This document shows positions 1 to 8,819 of a DNA stretch of 8,819 bases, piece after piece; the stretch's first letter is position 1, and every line of letters starts with the position of its first letter. The stretch spans positions 1-8,819 of the forward strand of contig WFPU01000149.1 of assembly GCA_015487435.1 (NCBI GenBank), in the 5' to 3' direction. Source of the stretch: Sulfurimonas sp. (lineage in GTDB: Bacteria; Campylobacterota; Campylobacteria; Campylobacterales; Sulfurimonadaceae). Both the position numbers and the translations under genes were made by a program. The notes beneath the pieces are model-generated. The model worked only from the letters and a program-made list of their open reading frames with translations. It was not told the DNA's origin and ran no database searches.

Positions 1-1
1 G

Positions 2-1903
2 ACAAAAACAACGGAAAGTTATTGAGCTGATAGTATACAAGTACTAGAGTGATTAGAACCAGTTAGGAAAAGACCTTGAATGTATATTGGTTCTACTGAT
101 GAAAGATGATTACATCATCTTGTTTGGGAAATTGTTGATAATTCTATTGATGAAGCAATGGCAGGTCATTGTGATACTATTACTATTACATTATGAGAAG
201 ATGGTTCTTGTACTGTTGAAGATAATGGTAGATGAATCCCTGTTGAAAAACATGCAAAAACAGGAGTTTCTACTTTAGAAACTATATTAACAGTATTACA
301 TGCTGGTTGAAAATTTGGTTGAGGTTGATATAAAGTATCGGGTTGATTGCATGGTGTTTGATCATCTGTAGTAAATGCTCTTTCAACTAAAATGGAAGCA
401 TGGGTTCATAGAGATGGTGAAATTCACTATATTTCTTTTAGTACTTGAAAAACAGATTGAGAAATAAAAGTTGTTTGAAAAACTAATAAAACATGAACTA
501 TTATTAAATTTTATCCAGATCCAAGTATTTTTAAAATTACTACAGAATTTAATTATAAAACTATTAAGGATAGATTAAGACAACAAGCTTATCTTACTAA
601 ATGAATTACTCTTTATCTTAATGATGAAAGAACATGAGATAATTATAAGTATTATTTTGAATGATGAGTTAAATCTTATGTAAATTTTTTAAATAAAAAA
701 GAATCTACTATATGAGATATATTTTATGTTGAAAAAGAAGCTAAAGATATTTTAGTTGAAATTTCAATGCAATACAATAAAGAATATTCAAATAATATTA
801 TTTCTTTTGTAAATAATATCCATACACCAGAATGAGGTTCTCATATGACTTGATTTAGAATGGCTCTTACAAGAACTATTAATAAATATGCAAGAGCTAA
901 ATGAATCCTTAAAGAAAAAGATAATAATCTTACTAATGATGATGTTGTAGAAGGACTTACTTGTGTTATTTCTATAAAAGTAGTAGATCCACAGTTTGAA
1001 TGACAAACTAAAGGTAAATTAGGAACAGCTGAAGCAAAATGAGCTGTAGATTCAGTTTTTTCTGAAAAGTTTATGGAATTTTTAGAAGAAGATCCATCAA
1101 CTGCTAAAAAAATAATTGAAAAAGTATTTTTAGCTGCAAAAGCTAGATTAGCCGCAAGAGCGGCAAGAGATACTGTAATTAGAAAATGAGCATTAGAATG
1201 AATGACTCTTCCAGGAAAATTAGCTGATTGTTCTTCAAAAGATCCTATTAAATCAGAATTATATATTGTCGAGGGGGATTCTGCCTGAGGTTCAGCAAAA
1301 CAAGGTAGAGATAGAGAACATCAAGCTATATTGCCATTAAAAGGTAAAATTCTTAATACAGAACAAGCTAGAATAGATAAGATTTTTTGAAATCAAGAAA
1401 TTAAAAATATGATTATTGCTTTATGAACTTCTATTTGAGAATCATTTGATATTTCAAAATTAAGATATCATAGAATAATTATTATGACCGATGCAGATGT
1501 AGATGGTGCTCATATTAGAACTCTTCTTTTAACTTTCTTTTTTAGATATTTAAAAGAAATTGTAGATTTAGGATATCTTTATATTGCACAACCACCATTA
1601 TATAAATTAACTAAAGGTAAAAAATCTTGGTACGTATATGATGAAGAACAAAAAGAAAAACTTTTAGCTGAGAATGATATAAGTTGAGAAAATATTCAAA
1701 GATATAAAGGTTTATGAGAAATGAATCCAGAACAACTTTGGGAAACTACAATGGATCCAGAAGGAAGAAAAATGTATAAAGTTTCTATAGGTGATGCGCA
1801 ACAAGCTGATGAAATATTTAAAATTCTTATGGGGTCAGATGTTCCACCAAGAAGAAGATTTATTCAATCAAGAGCTAAAGATGTATCAAATCTTGATATA
1901 TAA
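2..1903 (+). CDS. gyrB: DNA gyrase subunit B (5'-partial, TGA read as glycine)
   Basis: This is the ATPase and TOPRIM subunit of the type IIA topoisomerase that introduces negative supercoils with GyrA. The visible part is 633 residues in one frame, ending at TAA. The first in-window residues align with E. coli GyrB residues near the start, so only a few N-terminal codons and the start lie outside. GHKL ATPase motifs: E43 and N47 in EIVDNS, DNGRGIP, and GGLHGVG at about 114-120. The transducer QTK loop is at Q335-K337. TOPRIM: EGDSAGG starting at E424, and DADVDG with D497, D499 and D501, followed by PPLYK. The C-terminus has RYKGLGEMNPEQLW and ends NLDI. That ending and the roughly 640-residue length, without the E. 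coli insert, favour GyrB over ParE. About 33 in-frame TGA codons supply glycines, including glycines of the ATP-lid and TOPRIM motifs. In the standard code the gene would look shattered. Arginine uses only AGA/AGG. No neighbour in an operon is visible. Confidence 0.97.
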
Positions 1904-1920
1904 TTTAGAACAATTAATTT

Positions 1921-1961
1921 AATAAAAGATAGCTTTATTATAAAACTATCTTTTATTTTTT
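1921..1961 (+). terminator. Intrinsic terminator of gyrB
   Basis: A perfect 12-bp inverted repeat (1921-1932 with 1946-1957) encloses a 13-nt loop and runs into a T-rich tail. It starts 18 nt after the gyrB stop codon and separates gyrB from the tRNA promoter. The stem is AT-rich, so termination strength is uncertain. Confidence 0.8.
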
Positions 1962-2023
1962 AATAAAAAAATGGCTTAAATTAAATGTTTTTAAAAAAAG
2001 TATTAAAAAACATAAAAAAACCT

Positions 2024-2061
2024 TTGACAATGATTAAAAAATATATAATATCTGTCTCGCT
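2024..2061 (+). promoter_or_regulatory. Promoter P1 of the tRNA cluster
   Basis: TTGACA (2024-2029) and TATAAT (2044-2049) are both consensus matches, but the spacer is only 14 bp, shorter than the usual 16-18. A-tracts upstream (about 1990-2020) resemble an UP element. The -10 is followed by TCTGTCTCGCT (2051-2061), which covers the expected start site. The same 11-mer occurs at the same distance from the -35 in P2 before the rRNA operon. Transcription probably starts around 2055-2058, shortly before tRNA-Asn. The GC-rich element next to the -10 could act as a discriminator for growth-rate control; that role is inferred. Confidence 0.7.
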
Positions 2062-2073
2062 AAATAAATATAT

Positions 2074-2148
2074 TCCTTCGTAGCTCAGCGGTAGAGTAGA
2101 TGGCTGTTAACCATTTGGTCACTGGTTCGAATCCAGTCGAGGGAGCCA
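2074..2148 (+). tRNA. tRNA-Asn (GUU)
   Basis: 75-nt cloverleaf with CCA encoded. The acceptor stem TCCTTCG pairs with CGAGGGA, with one G-U pair. The anticodon stem GATGG/CCATT holds loop CTGTTAA with anticodon GTT at 2106-2108, and the T arm carries TTCGAAT. It reads AAC/AAU. This is the first tRNA of the cluster, about 15-20 nt after the predicted start of transcription and 17 nt before tRNA-Ser(UGA). Confidence 0.96.
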
Positions 2149-2165
2149 TTATAAAAAATATTGTT

Positions 2166-2253
2166 GGAAGAATGGCTGAGTGGTCGAAAGCGACGGTCTT
2201 GAAAACCGTTGTATCTCACGATACCCAGGGTTCGAATCCCTGTTCTTCCTCCA
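2166..2253 (+). tRNA. tRNA-Ser (UGA) with U73
   Basis: 88-nt class II tRNA with a long variable arm (stem GTATC/GATAC), as expected for serine. The acceptor GGAAGAA pairs fully with TTCTTCC. The anticodon stem ACGGT/ACCGT holds loop CTTGAAA with anticodon TGA at 2200-2202, reading UCA and probably other UCN codons. CCA is encoded. The discriminator base (2250) is T, whereas bacterial tRNA-Ser normally has G73. This tRNA should not be confused with the tRNA-Gly(UCA) needed to read UGA codons, which is not in the window. Confidence 0.95.
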
Positions 2254-2278
2254 TTTTTTTTTACTTAAAATTTAGTAA

Positions 2279-2368
2279 GGAAAGTTGGCAGAGCGGCTTA
2301 TCGCGCACCCCTGCTAAGGGTGTGAACCTTCACGGGTTCCGAGGGTTCAAATCCCTCACTTTCCGCCA
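2279..2368 (+). tRNA. tRNA-Ser (GCU)
   Basis: 90-nt class II tRNA with a long variable arm. The acceptor GGAAAGT pairs with ACTTTCC, the discriminator is G (2365), and CCA is encoded. The anticodon stem CACCC/GGGTG holds loop CTGCTAA with anticodon GCT at 2313-2315, reading AGC/AGU. It follows tRNA-Ser(UGA) after a 25-nt spacer, so two serine isoacceptors are adjacent. Confidence 0.96.
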
Positions 2369-2384
2369 CTTTTCATTTAAATAT

Positions 2385-2460
2385 GGGCCTGTAGCTCAGG
2401 GGTTAGAGCAGTTGGCTCATAACCAATTGGTCGTTGGTTCAATTCCAACCAGGCCCACCA
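2385..2460 (+). tRNA. tRNA-CAU: elongator Met or lysidine-type Ile2
   Basis: 76-nt cloverleaf with anticodon CAT at 2418-2420 and encoded CCA. The acceptor GGGCCTG/CAGGCCC is fully paired including G1-C72, and the anticodon stem lacks the three G-C pairs of initiators, so it is not tRNA-fMet. The C4-G69 and C5-G68 pairs and the GGGCCTGTAGCTCAG start resemble isoleucine tRNAs and the known TilS determinants, so it may be tRNA-Ile2 (lysidine at position 34, reading AUA). Elongator tRNA-Met remains possible. Confidence 0.93.
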
Positions 2461-2493
2461 TATTTCTAATAAATAAAAGAATTAATTATTTTT

Positions 2494-2541
2494 TAAAAAA
2501 GTTTTGACTTATATTATATAATGTATAAACTCTGTCTCGCT
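2494..2541 (+). promoter_or_regulatory. Promoter P2, upstream of the rRNA operon
   Basis: TTGACT (2504-2509), a 14-bp spacer, TATAAA (2524-2529), then TCTGTCTCGCT (2531-2541). The geometry matches P1 exactly (11-mer starts 27 nt after the first base of the -35), and the similarity continues a few bases beyond the 11-mer. The -35 is preceded by an A-tract, and the 15 nt at 2494-2508 are identical to those at 2596-2610 of P3. There is no convincing terminator between the tRNA cluster and here, so readthrough from the tRNAs may also feed the rRNA operon. Confidence 0.65.
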
Positions 2542-2595
2542 GAATTAATGATAGAAGATAGATTATACAATAAATTAATAAAAAGTAAAAAACTA

Positions 2596-2633
2596 TAAAA
2601 AAGTTTTGACAAATTGATTTAAATTAATACAAT
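2596..2633 (+). promoter_or_regulatory. Promoter P3, main rRNA promoter candidate
   Basis: TTGACA (2606-2611), a 16-bp spacer, TACAAT (2628-2633), with an A-tract upstream that could serve as an UP element. The predicted start is about 2640, giving a leader of about 130 nt before 16S. Tandem promoters before rRNA operons are common in bacteria. P3 lacks the TCTGTCTCGCT element of P1 and P2. Confidence 0.7.
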
Positions 2634-2660
2634 TCTTTTACTTTAAAAAGAAGCAAAAAA

Positions 2661-2673
2661 GTTCATTAAAATA
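2661..2673 (+). promoter_or_regulatory. boxA-like element in the rRNA leader
   Basis: GTTCATTAAAATA resembles the boxA antitermination sequence (Bacillus type GUUCUUUGAAAAC) bound by NusB-NusE. An identical 13-mer lies in the 16S-23S spacer at 4301-4313, the usual second position for boxA in rRNA operons. The 3' half of this copy lies in the outer end of the 16S processing stem. The assignment rests on position and resemblance. Confidence 0.55.
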
Positions 2674-2693
2674 GACAGAATATTAGAAAGAAC
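2667..2693 (+). other. 5' arm of the 16S rRNA processing stem
   Basis: This segment pairs without interruption with 4275-4301 downstream of 16S: 27 bp, of which four are G-U (2667-4301, 2674-4294, 2678-4290, 2690-4278). Such stems looping out 16S are the usual RNase III cleavage sites. No cleavage site can be assigned from sequence. Confidence 0.8.
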
Positions 2694-2736
2694 CAAATTT
2701 GAGTTTTACTAGGAAAAACCTTATAAATCAAAAAGT

Positions 2737-2761
2737 CCATTAATAGTTTTACTGTTAATGG
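2737..2761 (+). other. Hairpin in the 16S leader
   Basis: An 11-bp hairpin (2737-2747 with 2751-2761, one G-U pair, TTT loop) lies 7 nt before the inferred 16S 5' end. No T-tract follows, so it is not a terminator. A role in 16S 5'-end maturation or leader folding is possible but unproven. Confidence 0.5.
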
Positions 2762-2768
2762 CAGTTAC

Positions 2769-4245
<1,477 letters not shown>

Positions 4246-4300
4246 TATTTTTCTTAAAGTATAACTCAAAGGAAGTTTTTTCTAATATTTTGTTTATTTT

Positions 4301-4313
4301 GTTCATTAAAATA
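4301..4313 (+). promoter_or_regulatory. boxA-like element in the 16S-23S spacer
   Basis: An identical second copy of GTTCATTAAAATA (first at 2661-2673). A boxA in both leader and spacer is the standard layout for rRNA antitermination. Here its first base closes the 16S processing stem and the rest forms the outer part of the 23S stem, so antitermination signal and processing stems share sequence. Confidence 0.5.
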
Positions 4314-4339
4314 ATCTGAATAATTAAAGTTAGTTAATT
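4302..4339 (+). other. 5' arm of the 23S rRNA processing stem
   Basis: Pairs with 7345-7380 downstream of 23S. The core is 16 perfect pairs (4322-4337 with 7347-7362). It extends outward to 4302-7380 with G-U pairs and one 2-nt bulge (4309-4310), about 35 pairs in total. This is the expected RNase III substrate for releasing pre-23S. Confidence 0.82.
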
Positions 4340-4370
4340 TATTAACTAAAATGACTAATAGTTTTAGTCG

Positions 4371-7313
<2,943 letters not shown>

Positions 7314-7344
7314 ATCTATAACGATTAATCATTTTAAATAATAT

Positions 7345-7380
7345 GATTAACTAACTTTAATTGTTCAGGTTATTAATGAA
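7345..7380 (+). other. 3' arm of the 23S rRNA processing stem
   Basis: Complement of 4302-4339, as described for the 5' arm. Part of it can also form a local 8-bp hairpin (TTAATCAT 7325-7332 with ATGATTAA 7343-7350), which would compete with the inner end of the long stem. The 107-nt 23S-5S spacer holds no tRNA. Confidence 0.78.
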
Positions 7381-7409
7381 GAAAATAACAAAGAAATAAA
7401 CAAATTTAA

Positions 7410-7550
7410 TTTGATATTAGGTTCTTGGTAGTTATAACGGTTGAGGTACACCTGTTCCCATCCCGAACACAGAAGTTAAGCCAACTCGTGCTGATGGTAG
7501 TGCATTTCGTAAATGTGCAAGAGTAGGTAGCTGCCAAGACTTTGATATTA
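7410..7550 (+). repeat. 10-nt direct repeat flanking 5S rRNA
   Basis: TTTGATATTA occurs at 7410-7419, just before the 5S gene, and at 7541-7550, just after it. An 8-bp complementary pair (7403-7410 with 7547-7554) overlaps the repeats and could form a short 5S precursor stem. A role in 5S end maturation is a guess. In AT-rich DNA, part of this could be chance. Confidence 0.45.
7421..7541 (+). rRNA. rrf: 5S ribosomal RNA
   Basis: About 120 nt. The terminal helix pairs TCTTGGTAG (7423-7431) with CTGCCAAGA (7531-7539), and the conserved core TCCCATCCCGAACACAGAAG is recognisable at about 7454-7473. It is the third gene of the operon. Eight T residues (7556-7563) follow, but I see no separate terminator hairpin, so transcription may continue into tRNA-Arg. 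Confidence 0.96.
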
Positions 7551-7587
7551 AATTATTTTTTTTAGGAAAATTTGTGTAAAAATATTT

Positions 7588-7663
7588 GCACGAGTAGCTC
7601 AGTTGGAAGAGCAACGCCCTTCTAAGGCGAAGGTCACAGGTTCGAGCCCTGTCTCGTGTACCA
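7588..7663 (+). tRNA. tRNA-Arg (UCU)
   Basis: 76-nt cloverleaf. The acceptor GCACGAG pairs with CTCGTGT (first pair G-U), the discriminator is A, and CCA is encoded. The anticodon loop CTTCTAA has anticodon TCT at 7621-7623, reading AGA and AGG. The anticodon stem has four good pairs (CGCC/GGCG) and an A-A mismatch at the outer position. It suits a genome whose visible proteins use only AGA/AGG for arginine. It lies 46 nt after 5S and may be cotranscribed. Confidence 0.95.
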
Positions 7664-7725
7664 TTTTAAAAAGAATAAATATTTGATTTATTTATTAAAA
7701 TAACTAAATTAGATATGTAAGAAAT

Positions 7726-7802
7726 GGGTTATTAGCTCAGTTGGCGAGAGCATCTGCCTTACAAGCAGGGGGTCGGGGGTTCGAATCCCTCATAACCCAC
7801 CA
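7726..7802 (+). tRNA. tRNA-Val (UAC)
   Basis: 77-nt cloverleaf. The acceptor GGGTTAT pairs fully with ATAACCC, the discriminator is A, and CCA is encoded. The anticodon stem TCTGC/GCAGG holds loop CTTACAA with anticodon TAC at 7760-7762, able to read GUN codons. A 62-nt AT-rich spacer separates it from tRNA-Arg, and it is the last gene before the terminator. Confidence 0.96.
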
Positions 7803-7814
7803 TTTAGAAAAAAC

Positions 7815-7848
7815 AAAAAAGTTTAGATTAATTTCTAAGCTTTTTTTT
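7815..7848 (+). terminator. Intrinsic terminator after tRNA-Val
   Basis: GTTTAGA (7821-7827) pairs with TCTAAGC (7834-7840) across a 6-nt loop. The stem is extended by A6 upstream pairing with the T8 tract at 7841-7848. It probably ends the whole rRNA-tRNA transcription unit. Confidence 0.85.
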
Positions 7849-7861
7849 ATTTGTCTTTTTT

Positions 7862-7890
7862 TTGATTTTTTATTTTTTTTATGATATTAT
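7862..7890 (+). promoter_or_regulatory. Promoter of the TIM-barrel gene
   Basis: TTGATT (7862-7867), a 17-bp spacer, and TATTAT (7885-7890) preceded by TG one base upstream, giving an extended -10. The start would be near 7897, leaving a short AT-rich 5' UTR of about 24 nt with no visible Shine-Dalgarno sequence before the GTG at 7921. Confidence 0.5.
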
Positions 7891-7920
7891 AGTTATATAT
7901 TAATTATTAATAATAAAACT

Positions 7921-8691
7921 GTGATATTACTTTCTACTTCATCATTAGCATGATATTGATTACATAGAATATTTAAATTTGCTCATAAGGCTTGATTTGA
8001 TGGGTTAGACCTTTCTTTAGGATGAATTAATTATGATTATTGGGATGAAGACTATATTAAAGAATTAAGTGATAGTTTTAATATGCCTGTTCTTTCTATT
8101 ACAGCTCCTCCAAGGGGAATGAATGAAAAAAAGGTTGATAAGATTATTTCAATTGCTGGAAAATTATGAACTCAATTAATAACTTTTTCTCCACCACATT
8201 TTAGTGATAAGAAAACTACATGGTTTACTAGATATTTATTAAAAGTTAAAAGAGATACTCATATTAGTATAGCTATTCAAAATGTAGAGCCTAAATTTTT
8301 ATTTTTTATTATACCTGAATATAAAAATGCTACATTATTTGAAATAAAAAAAATAACTTGAGACGCTACTTTAGATTTATCAAGTATTGATTCTAGTTCA
8401 TGAATGGATATATTAAAAGCTCAAAAAATGTTATGAAGTTCTCTTAAAAATATTTTTCTTAGTGATAAACATTGATCTAAGACATGAATTTTACCTGGTT
8501 GAGCAGGAGGTTGAATTTCATACTTACCTTTAGAAAGTTTTTTTATGAAACTTAAAATCTCTTGATATAATTGATTTATATCATTAAAGGTTAAACCTAG
8601 TGAACTATGAGTATGAACTGAAGAAAAAGTTTTACAAAATTTAGATTATGCAATTGCATATTATAAAAAACATTTTTTAAATTATAAATAA
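7921..8691 (+). CDS. Sugar-phosphate isomerase/epimerase-like TIM-barrel protein (TGA read as glycine)
   Basis: 256 residues when TGA is glycine (16 TGA codons); the standard code gives only fragments. The pattern fits the xylose isomerase-like / AP endonuclease family 2 TIM barrel: STSSLAG at residues 5-11 (strand 1), HKAGFDGLDLSLGG at 22-35 (strand 2), VLSITAPP at 57-64, LITFSPP at 86-92, ISIAIQNVEP at 115-124, TLDLSSI at 150-156, NIFLSDKHG at 177-185, a glycine-rich PGGAGGG at 192-198, and GYNGFISLKVKP at 215-226. Metal-ligand positions look altered: the usual Glu after strand 5 appears as Gln120 and the usual Glu of the last strand as Lys223, so catalytic activity is doubtful. Specific substrate unknown. 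The GTG start fits strand 1 and no in-frame ATG lies nearby upstream. There is no Shine-Dalgarno sequence. The gene stands alone between two terminators and is convergent with the next gene. Confidence 0.85.
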
Positions 8692-8720
8692 AAAAAGAGA
8701 TAATAATTATCTCTTTTTTT
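8690..8720. terminator. Bidirectional terminator between convergent genes
   Basis: GAGATAA (8697-8703) pairs with TTATCTC (8707-8713) over a 3-nt loop, flanked by A7 on the left and T7 on the right, giving a 14-bp symmetric hairpin with U-tracts on both strands. It begins within the TAA of the TIM-barrel gene, and the minus-strand gene's stop codon (8719-8721) overlaps the other end. Confidence 0.88.
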
Positions 8721-8819
8721 ATTTGTTTAAATCTTCTTCTAAGTATTTTTTTCATTCTTTATAAGCATAGTACCATATTGCAGTTGTAAATACCTCTAAA
8801 ACAGCTGTAAGGTATCATA
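8719..8819 (-). CDS. C-terminal fragment of an unidentified protein (partial)
   Basis: The last 32 codons of a minus-strand gene ending in TAA; the rest lies beyond the right edge. The frame is open and needs TGA as glycine twice (codons at 8815-8817 and 8752-8754). The peptide has a hydrophobic, aromatic stretch (LTAVLEVFTTAIWYYAY) followed by a charged tail (KEGKKYLEEDLNK), which could be a C-terminal membrane or amphipathic helix. I do not recognise the family. The frame is supported by the terminator position at its stop codon and by the shared code usage. Confidence 0.6.

Larger units (their letters stand above)
4246..4370 (+). other. 16S-23S internal transcribed spacer
   Basis: About 125 AT-rich nt with no tRNA gene. 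It contains the 3' arm of the 16S processing stem (4275-4301), the second boxA-like copy (4301-4313), the 5' arm of the 23S processing stem (4302-4339) and a small hairpin (GACTAA 4353-4358 with TTAGTC 4364-4369) next to the 23S start. Almost every base fits one of these elements, so the spacer is compact. Confidence 0.85.

Noticed and set aside
788..1006. 72-codon minus-strand open frame inside gyrB
   Set aside because: It lies opposite the conserved transducer region of gyrB and has low-complexity AT-derived composition; a shadow frame.
2..1903. gyrB as a pseudogene broken by many stop codons
   Set aside because: All in-frame stops are TGA, none is TAA or TAG, there is no frameshift, and they sit on conserved glycines; genetic code change explains this fully.
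2..1903. Mycoplasma-type code with TGA as tryptophan
   Set aside because: TGA positions match invariant glycines of the GHKL and TOPRIM motifs, while tryptophans in this gene use TGG.
1484..1903. Apparent drop in TGA use near the 3' end of gyrB (2 in 140 codons versus 31 before)
   Set aside because: Only about nine glycines lie in this stretch, so the difference is weak; I see no break in homology suggesting recombination.
2166..2253. Suppressor-like tRNA reading UGA
   Set aside because: The anticodon is UGA, which reads UCA serine codons; a UGA-reading tRNA needs anticodon UCA, and the long variable arm marks it as tRNA-Ser.
2100..2507. 135-codon open frame across the tRNA cluster
   Set aside because: It runs through four well-formed tRNA genes and their spacers; its apparent protein is a translation of tRNA sequence.
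7674..7692. Terminator between tRNA-Arg and tRNA-Val
   Set aside because: The 7-bp stem is made only of A-T pairs and has no clean T-tract after it, so it is too weak to call.

Overview
The window is a piece of a low-GC bacterial chromosome that uses an altered genetic code. Two protein genes, gyrB on the left and a TIM-barrel protein on the right, read through as full-length proteins only if TGA is translated as glycine. By my count gyrB has 33 in-frame TGA codons and the TIM-barrel gene has 16, all falling where glycine is expected wherever I can judge. TGG is still used for tryptophan, so this is not the Mycoplasma-type TGA=Trp code. TGA=Gly (NCBI translation table 25) is known from the Candidate Phyla Radiation lineages Gracilibacteria (BD1-5/GN02) and Absconditabacteria (SR1), so the window most likely comes from one of these. 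I cannot choose between them from sequence alone.

Layout, left to right: (1) 2-1903, gyrB, missing only a few N-terminal codons, followed by an intrinsic terminator. (2) 2024-2460, a strong promoter and a four-tRNA cluster: Asn(GUU), Ser(UGA), Ser(GCU) and a CAU tRNA that is Met or Ile2. (3) 2494-2768, a leader with two further promoters, a boxA-like element and the 5' arm of the 16S processing stem. (4) 2769-7541, a complete rRNA operon, 16S-23S-5S, with no tRNA in the 16S-23S spacer. (5) 7588-7802, tRNA-Arg(UCU) and tRNA-Val(UAC), closed by an intrinsic terminator. (6) 7921-8691, a 256-residue sugar-phosphate isomerase/epimerase-like TIM barrel under its own promoter. (7) 8719-8819, the C-terminal tail of an unidentified minus-strand gene, convergent with the previous one across a symmetric terminator.

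The window is mainly translation machinery plus a replication enzyme. The tRNA cluster and the rRNA operon carry near-identical promoter modules, with the same -35, the same spacing and an identical 11-nt element at the predicted start site, so they are probably co-regulated. The rRNA precursor can fold into two long processing stems, about 27 bp around 16S and about 35 bp around 23S. A 13-nt boxA-like repeat sits at the base of each.

I found no mobile element, CRISPR array, defence island or obviously new multi-gene system. What merits attention is the state of the translation apparatus: the UGA=Gly code, the complete absence of CGN arginine codons alongside a tRNA-Arg(UCU), a changed anti-Shine-Dalgarno core (UCUCC instead of CCUCC), compensatory base-pair changes in 16S helix 28 that remove common primer sites, and a tRNA-Ser with a U discriminator base.
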